A DNA stretch of 64,000 nucleotides from Sympetrum striolatum. Taxonomy: Eukaryota > Arthropoda > Insecta > Odonata > Libellulidae. Of this stretch, positions 57,680 to 64,000 are shown in pieces (the stretch's first letter is position 1; the number at the start of each line of letters is the position of its first letter). The stretch covers positions 19,438,459-19,502,458 of the forward strand of contig OX388349.1 in the NCBI GenBank assembly GCA_947579665.1, read 5' to 3'. The notes below the pieces were generated by a model. That model had not been told where the DNA came from. It saw nothing but the letters and a program-made list of their open reading frames with translations, and did no database searches. The position numbers were made by a program, and so were the translations under genes.

Positions 57680-57790
57680 AAGTATTTTGGCAACTTACTG
57701 TTTGCCAATGGGCTCCCACCAGGAATCGAACACTGAATCGCTTTCATCATAGACACACCCGCTGCCCACAAGGCTATCCATAAGTCCTAT
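57680..57790 (-). mobile_element. tRNA-derived SINE (family S1), minus strand
   Basis: The + strand reads GGCTCCCACCAGGAATCGAA, then CGCTTTC and GGCTATCCATAAG, the reverse complement of the S1 head with a degraded box B. The family tail (about 57680-57710) precedes it on the + strand. Confidence 0.7.
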
Positions 57791-59182
57791 CACATTATTT
57801 TAGAGCGAGCTATTCCTTAAATAGAGGAAGGTAGGACGGGTAGGCTATGAAATTTAGTATACATATAGTTTCCTCAGAAACTCCTCTCGTTTTTACGCTA
57901 TGCAGTAACGATGATTAAGTGTTTATTCACTTAACCATTTAATATTGACATGCCAGCCTATTTGGGTATTCAAAAATTCTTTGGTCATTATCAAAGTTTC
58001 TCCTTGTTTCGAGTTATAAAGTGCAATTTTAATGTTTTTGAGATATTTCATTTGTCTCCGAGATTTAAGAGATTCCCTTTACTTTGAAATTCAATATCTA
58101 ATGTCGAAGGTAATCGTTGGTTTTCCCATTTCGTGTGTCATTTCCCGAATTAAAATGCATAAAAGTATCTGACTATGCTTTTTAATTCCATTTTTAGAAA
58201 TATTGGCCATGTATTCGAAAACTACATTTATGGCAATTCTCTAAATTCTTATTCGTTTACAATTACGGCACCCTTGGTTCCTCATTTTTCATTTCAATCA
58301 GTATGGTAACAATATCAGATTCAAATTGAACTATTGCAATGATAATTAATTGAATTCCATCATACAAAACAATCTACAAATTTGATATTATTATACAAGT
58401 GTTTTGTTACAATAAATTGTTTTATGTATAAGAATAAACTGTTGTTTCGCAACGTTTTATTGCTGCGATATCGTAAACTAACTGTGAGAATTTTTTTTTT
58501 CTCTCACTTTTAGTCAGCTAATATCACAACCTGTTATACCCTACGGCTACTCCAATTGACATGTTATTCAAGAGTCAACTGTCATCTGTTACTTATTTTA
58601 ACATCAAGTGCACTATCATTGATGAATCCCAACAGTAATTTGCAACTCGTTGCTTCGTGTACAATTTCGTCATATCTGATCAATGAGCGCATCGTCTACT
58701 TCTGCCATTTTTCTGGTCTGAAGCATTGATACCCGACATTCATGTGCTCCTTTGATTGCCGTCATCTGAAGACAGTAAACAATGAGAGCATTGCAGTTGC
58801 CTCATTGCTTCCTGCCCCCGCGCAGTACGTAGGGCACTCCAGAAATTTCTCTCATTGTTGTCGACATTTCATTGTCGCGCACATTACCTTATTCATTATT
58901 AGTTACTTAAAACGATGCACCCAACAATTTCTCTCGATATTGGTGATTCACAACTATCCCAGCTGTGGAAAAGCAGATATTTAGGAACTTCTTGAAAGCT
59001 TCTCATATATTTTATTCCCTTTTATCTTCGATTTGGTTGGATTCCGTTATTCCAATACGATATTCTTATAAAATCGCCATTTTTATCATTATTTTAACCT
59101 TAAAATGATTGCTATCTCAATATTCATAACATAAAATGTCGAAAAGAAAGGACACCTTTCTTTATTGATAGCATTTAAATCG
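57791..59182. other. Non-coding stretch
   Basis: AT-rich with a mild GC-richer patch (58740-58870). No feature is supported. Confidence 0.3.
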
Positions 59183-59304
59183 GGCTCCCAGTTATCCACA
59201 TGGGCTGCGACTTTGCCTTTGGTGAAAACGGTCCCGGGTTCGATTCCCGGTGGGAGCCAATGAGGGCAATGACCTAATCCGTCGAAACACTTTTAACAAT
59301 AACA
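59183..59304 (+). mobile_element. tRNA-derived SINE (family S1)
   Basis: GGCTCCC...GGGAGCC acceptor arms and the CCGGGTTCGATTCCCGG arm are intact, and the tail (AATGACCTAATCCGTCGAAA) matches the 11-kb copy. The tail lacks a clear ACT repeat. CATTTAAAT/CATTTGAAC flanks may be an eroded target duplication. Confidence 0.8.
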
Positions 59305-60124
59305 TTTGAACTATAGGACACAATTGAAAACAATAATCTTGCAATTTAGTAACTTGTTAAATTAAGCAAATAGTTCGACGAATAATTTGTGCGTTGAAAA
59401 AACATATTTCAATGCTGACTAAACTGGAGAAAAATATTTCCAAATTTGCTTACCTCTCGACGAAATTCAGTGAAAAAATATTCAAATTACTGATTTTCTT
59501 TCAAAAAAATTATAAAAAAACGCCCTGACCGCTGAAACAGGCTGCACGTTTCCCATCTCAAGGTTGAATCCAAAGCGAGAATTTTTAGTCATAATTTATC
59601 TCTAGGTAAAGACCTAATCTACACCAAACGTGTGCTATATTTTTACCGGCGCAAGTCGCGATATTAGCATAGAAATAGCGAAAAGCAGAGATATTCCGCA
59701 GTAACATTAAGGGAATTATCCTCATCTGCAATTGTAATCGGAGCCAGGTGAGATTTCCTCTTTTCTTCGCAAACTAAGTGGGCTTCCCAAGTTCATTACG
59801 GAGGGAGAAAACCCCTTAAAAACACACACTCCGCAATTGGCAAAACATTCTTTTCCGGCATAAATTGGAGCTACGAATGTGCACTGCGGAGAATTCGGCC
59901 AAAGCTAAATACGTTGGAGAAATTATAAAGCGAAAAATGGAAATATCAATAATCCATCATAGGTTTAAACAGTCATTCCATAGATGGAGAGAAATTGACG
60001 AAATATTAAACAACATTGGAGTTTGGATATAAAAACGATAGCATAAACGGAAAGATATTCTTTTTTTTAATGCACATAAAGACAGCTTGGAAAGTTTCCG
60101 TAACCAAGAGCAACCGCGTCTAGA
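59305..60124. other. Non-coding, GC-richer patch 59520-59920
   Basis: No recognised product. Confidence 0.3.
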
Positions 60125-60270
60125 ATAACCACAATGTAATTGTAACGTCAAACAGAACAATGTTGTCATTCAGCATTGTTTCAGGCATCTTACAATGAAA
60201 CTTCCAGAGAAATACACTGGTGCAACAGTGAGGCATAACAATGGGTTTCTGTGAGCAACAATGGGAGTCT
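60125..60270. repeat. ACAATG/CATTGT-rich cluster
   Basis: ACAATGTAATTGTAAC, GAACAATGTTGTCATT, GCATTGTTTC, TACAATG, AACAATGGG and AACAATGGGAG occur in about 140 bases, without a tandem period. Confidence 0.35.
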
Positions 60271-61740
60271 ACTGGGAACTTACAAACCTCAAGCAAAAGG
60301 TATTCCACGGAGAATCTTAATCTTACCGCAAAATGTAGTTTTCTGCGCGTAATCGTTATGTCTGGTAAAATAAAGAGATTTTTCGCGCAATTTGCAGCTT
60401 TGAAAATGTGTCACCGTGACAACCGCAGAAACAGTTGAAGTCGTCTCACGTGAAAATAGATCGGAAGAATGTTCCCGATATGAATGTATTACCGATAAAA
60501 CCATATAAAGGAAAAAAGGGAGTGCAAAGGAATTTATTTAAAATTAAACTCATACAGTTTTATTTATTACTACCGAAAAAACTATCCGATGCAATAATTA
60601 AAGTCATCAAGAAAAATTAAACATTTTTCCCACTGAAATTTCAATTTGCTAAGCTGTCGAAATACTTTGAAAAATTTACTAATACTGGTATTCATTATTA
60701 GATACTTACGATAATTTTCCCAACAAAATGGCTTCTTTATTAACTATTAGTAATTTTACGGATTAAATACTGAAAAAAGAAGGATAGCTTTTCATTTTAG
60801 ATATAATTTAAATTAATTAATGTATATTTATTACAATAGCAAAATATTGCTCAAACATGTTATACTCTCTTCTTTAGAAAATGTTACTAAAGATGGATCC
60901 GAAATAAATTTTAAATGATTCTAAAATATTGTAGTGATAAAATTGGATATTAAAAATAAAAATATATTTTTACCTCTCTATTGTAGCTAAATACAAGTAA
61001 ATCTACTAATATTTAGGCATTTAAGCAGGTTAGAGAAGGAACGATCGGGGACAAAATGACCCCAACTCCGTACGTATATTCAGAGAGTTAACGTTTATTT
61101 CTTGCGACTCAGTGCCTTAAATAATTCAGCCGTTTCCTTCGCCTTCCACTTTACATAAGGCGGGAAACGCCAGCATCAATTTCCAAATTATTTCCTCCTG
61201 ACCTCTCCCGGGAGCATCTTCTATTGTATTTATCTCGAATTCTCTCCCTCGTTCTCGGGAGAGATAAAAAAATGTTTAATAGTTCCCCTCTCTCCACGTG
61301 AAATATAATAAAGGGAGAGAAGAGACCGTTTTTTTGCGGGGTTCGCCGCATTCAGACAAACAGAAGGGGAATAAAGAAGTTTAAGTGGGTGGAATACCTG
61401 CGTACGATTAATATCTTTCTAAACTGATTCGACGATAAATCTGAAATCAAAATATACAACATTCTGCGGCAATCGCTATTTTAAAGGATTATTATACATA
61501 GACGAATGGAATCTTTTCTATTTTACGTTGGTGAAGGATTGAGGAATATGAATTTCAACTTAGCTTTGTCTTGCTCTTAGATTTTTTATATGAAAGTTGA
61601 TGAGGCATGAATGATTATAAATATAATGGTATTCGTCCTGGACAAACTAATTTAGCTATGTAAAGTTGTACTAACGGAATTAAAGGGATAAATAGATATG
61701 GATTTTTTTCCATTGATAACTCTCCTACTTAGTGAGCATG
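60271..61740. other. Non-coding; CpG-containing patch 61040-61380
   Basis: AT-rich except the patch, which has a CTCTCCCGGGAG...CTCGGGAGAG inverted pair near 61203-61263. No gene. Confidence 0.3.
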
Positions 61741-61785
61741 GGTAAACTACCTCATTCCTCATCTTGTCTAATGATACGCTCTTTC
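61741..61785 (-). repeat. Dispersed GATGAGGAGTG motif, copy 10
   Basis: The minus strand reads GTATCATTAGACAAGATGAG, then GAATGAGGTAGTTTACC, close to the reference copy. Confidence 0.6.
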
Positions 61786-62061
61786 ACTCTAAGACTTTTT
61801 GGTTTTTAATGGTGGAAGCAATGGGTAACCACGCTTCCTTCTTTTTTTTACATATTTAATTTCCGCCATTCTTTTTCCATTAATATTTTATATACTTCGT
61901 ATTCTTTTTATTGTGTAATACCTTTGTTATCAATATGACGATCTATATCTTCTTTTACGGTATCTCTTGCAATTAGTTTATTGCGGTACACCACTAAATA
62001 CCTTCTAAATTTCCATACTTCTGTTCAATTTGTATTTTATGATACTCTTTGCCAGTTGCAA
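61786..62061. other. Short AT-rich stretch
   Basis: Nothing recognised. Confidence 0.3.
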
Positions 62062-62073
62062 TAGAGTAAGTTA

Positions 62074-62323
62074 TTCCCAAGGAAAAACGGACTTGAAAAA
62101 AGTCTGACAGGGCCGGGAATCGAACCCGGGATCTTCCTCTAACCGGGAGGCTGCCTTAGCCATCTAGGATACCCGACCAGAACATTTTAACAAGCCTCCC
62201 GGTTGAGGAAGATCCCGGGTTTGATTCCCGGCCCTGTCAGACATTTTTCAAGTCCGTTTTTCCTTGGGAATTTTCCTGGGTGCACGCCCTTATGTGCAAA
62301 GTCACCTTAAACCTTTCCTTATT
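62074..62323 (+). mobile_element. Palindromic SINE (family S2), full form, with TSD
   Basis: The left arm is a reverse-complemented SINE 3' segment and complete tRNA-like head (box B as GGAATCGAACC, ending ...CATTTTAACA at 62192). The right arm restarts within the head (GCCTCCCGGTTGAGG), reads box B and GGCCCTGTCAGAC, and continues into the tail CCTGGGTGCACGCCC to CTTTCCTTAT. A perfect 12-base duplication, TAGAGTAAGTTA, lies at 62062-62073 and 62324-62335. It starts at the same base (TTCCCAAGG) as the copy at 19042. The inverted form therefore looks like a heritable mobile unit. Confidence 0.9.
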
Positions 62324-62370
62324 TAGAGTAAGTTATCTTATATTCATTGTTCTATAACTATAAATGCTAT

Positions 62371-62640
62371 AAAATAACAATGAGGTAACAATTATACTTA
62401 TAATAGAATTACAAAATTAATAATCTAACAGCCGCCTCAATAATATAAGAGATAATAACTTAAAAATGCAAATTCTACACTAAATACACATTTGAAAATT
62501 ATAACAATCAGGGACATTTATTGTAATAACTGTTATAGTAATTATTTAAATAAAATAACAGTGATTTAACAATTATAGCATTAATAAACTTCTGATAATA
62601 GCCATATAAAATAAATAATCTAACAGTCACGTCAACGATA
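62371..62640 (+). repeat. Diverged tandem duplication, about 181-195 bp
   Basis: AAAATAACA(A/G)TGA begins at 62371 and 62552, TAATCTAACAG at 62421 and 62616, and TAACAATTATA at about 62386 and 62567. The offset grows from 181 to 195 because of indels. Confidence 0.6.
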
Positions 62641-63837
62641 GAACATAGATAATCGTATAAATAGAAAATGCTCCCTAAAAGTGAATGGACAACAGCTAAG
62701 GTAATTTAACGTAATAATTATTATGTTGAATAGAGAGATTTTCAACGCATCTACCCTACATAGGTGTTGGTGGCTTTTAGGTCGATGATCATCGACCTCC
62801 CACGGTTCGACACGCCCTGAGCAGTATTGCACATCTCGTTTATCATCTCGGCCTATTTCGGCATTCATCGCATCACCTTTTCCTTTCCCATTCACGGCCT
62901 TTTTTCTCCGTGACAGTGACACTCGGCGACCGATATATTTGGAAACAGTGGCTCCATCTCCCGTCGTTTCCGGTGCCTCGTTATTTGCGCGCGCAATCCG
63001 CCCTTCTTTTGTCTCTCATGGCGAACATGCTCAGATAAGTAAATACAGCTCTGCCTTTATTATCTGCTCGCAGTCAGATATGAGGAAATGTAAAGGCAAA
63101 TATTTAAAAGCTGCATCTCTGCTTTGCTACCGGGAAATTGCGCTGAGATCCTATGCTTTTTTTCTTTATCGATCTAGGAATAATTACACTATTAGTTGAG
63201 AATTAGAATATTTTCACTCTCTAACCCATCTGCTTCTGCTTAATTGGCTCTCTTTCGCTCATTTATCCTATGTTGCCACATCCACTGCTTGCGAAGGTAA
63301 AAACTCTTAACTATAGGAAAATAAATGCATTATCCTTATTAGAAGTTTTGTAGGAGATTAATGCTACTAGTGGGATAATTTTCCGTTCTCTATTAATTTT
63401 CCGACCTTACTAAAATAGTTAGATTTCGTGGAAAATATTACAACATTTCGTAAATTAAATAGAAGAATAACCGAGATAGTAATGTAAGCTGCCGTGTAAT
63501 TATGAAATGAGGCATAAATTAGTGTACCCCTTCCTCTTCTGACATAACTACGTCTTTTATTGATAAATGCTGTGACCAATGATAAACTTACTGAAAGAAT
63601 AATCACTGCGTGATAATCTTGCTGTAATTCCGTAAAATAAAAAAAATCAGCTAATGAAAATAACTTTACAATGATAATTTTCAACTTTAATTCAGATATT
63701 GAATTTGTACTGTATCTAGTAACCACCTCAATAATTGATTTGTATCAAGTAATTTAGATTTAATGTAGAGATGTTTATGTTGATGTATGTATGTATGTTG
63801 CCGAAGTCTCAATGGCAATTTCCAATCCTGTGATTAA
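62641..63837. other. Non-coding; CpG-containing patch 62750-63170
   Basis: Frames in the patch (62632-62922 minus, 62939-63199 plus) and at 63367-63726 minus show no domain I can identify. Confidence 0.3.
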
Positions 63838-64000
63838 TGCACCGAAATTGAACAAGTTAGTGACATAAAATATTTGGGGATTAATATAGACTGTAATTGG
63901 AAAAGCCACATAAATAAATTAAAATTAGAATTGATCTCCGCCACTAGAAAATTGTATCTGTTGAGATATTTTTGTCCGTTATCAGTCCTAAAGATCGTTT
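63838..64000 (+). pseudogene. Non-LTR RT fragment cut by window end
   Basis: After a TAA at 63835, the + strand frame reads CTEIEQVSDIKYLGINID, then WKSHINKLKLELISATRKLY and LLRYFCPLS, open to the last base. The KYLGI...W..HI block lies just after the RT catalytic core in non-LTR retrotransposons. It differs clearly from the two CR1-like copies in the window, so it is another family. Whether it continues intact beyond the window is unknown. Confidence 0.75.

Noticed and set aside
62074..62240. Pair of tRNA genes on opposite strands
   Set aside because: Same reasoning: the anticodon loop lacks U33, both heads are in an inverted SINE with a target duplication.
1..64000. CRISPR arrays, bacterial operons or rRNA genes
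   Set aside because: No regularly spaced identical direct repeats with unique spacers, no ribosome binding site organisation and no rRNA signature. All tandem arrays have contiguous units.

Overview
The window looks like non-coding DNA from a large arthropod genome, probably an insect. It is AT-rich and contains no long uninterrupted host reading frame, no operon-like packing, and no rRNA or convincing functional tRNA gene. It is littered with eroded non-LTR retrotransposons, Penelope-like remnants, mariner, piggyBac and Tc1-like miniature elements, tRNA-derived SINEs and many short foldbacks and tandem repeats. I cannot name the order or species from sequence alone. Most apparent open frames are chance or low-complexity frames, and only those with recognisable transposon motifs are annotated. 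|| Host signal: the best evidence for a host gene is splice-site architecture on the + strand. At 19992/19993 and 56622/56623 a branchpoint-like motif and a pyrimidine tract lead to CAG joined directly to GTAAGA. A second 5' splice site (GTGAG) follows 59 and 39 bases later. This is the arrangement of recursive splice sites or RS-exons in very long introns. A third, simpler AG|GTGAG site is at 31195/31196. I infer that much or all of the window lies inside one or more giant introns of a + strand gene. || Layout: 0-9 kb has ATTGTT-rich tandem repeats, a head-to-head foldback carrying hammerhead-like modules (2.5-2.7 kb) and the GIY-YIG end of a Penelope-like element (5.2-5.7 kb, minus). 9-19 kb has a 150-bp tandem repeat, a complete tRNA-SINE with target-site duplication (11.05 kb), a 53-bp-arm foldback (11.86-12.06 kb), an inverted SINE pair (15.3-15.6 kb) and a 193-bp tandem repeat (16.4-16.9 kb). 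19-23 kb has a palindromic SINE with perfect 14-bp TSD, the first recursive splice candidate, a CR1-like RT tail and the clearest hammerhead-like motif (21.2 kb). 26-33 kb has a foldback, the third ratchet candidate and a 1.05-kb element with terminal inverted repeats around a duplicated 317-bp unit. 37-45 kb has three copies of a 77-bp TA-flanked hairpin element, several SINEs, a deleted mariner with a transposase N-terminal relic, a degenerate RT with an F-x-DDQ motif and a second CR1-like RT copy. 45-55 kb has a G-rich pentamer minisatellite, RT fragments and a 759-bp piggyBac-like MITE bounded by TTAA. 55-64 kb has a 98-bp near-perfect hairpin, the second recursive splice candidate, more SINEs, a second palindromic SINE with perfect 12-bp TSD and an RT fragment cut by the window end. 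|| Recurrent themes: (i) palindromic or head-to-head short elements are unusually frequent; (ii) a 40-70 bp motif containing GATGAGGAGTGAGGTA occurs about ten times on both strands; (iii) diverged tandem repeats of different periods share ATTGTT/AACAAT words; (iv) moderately GC-rich, CpG-retaining stretches alternate with AT-rich DNA.
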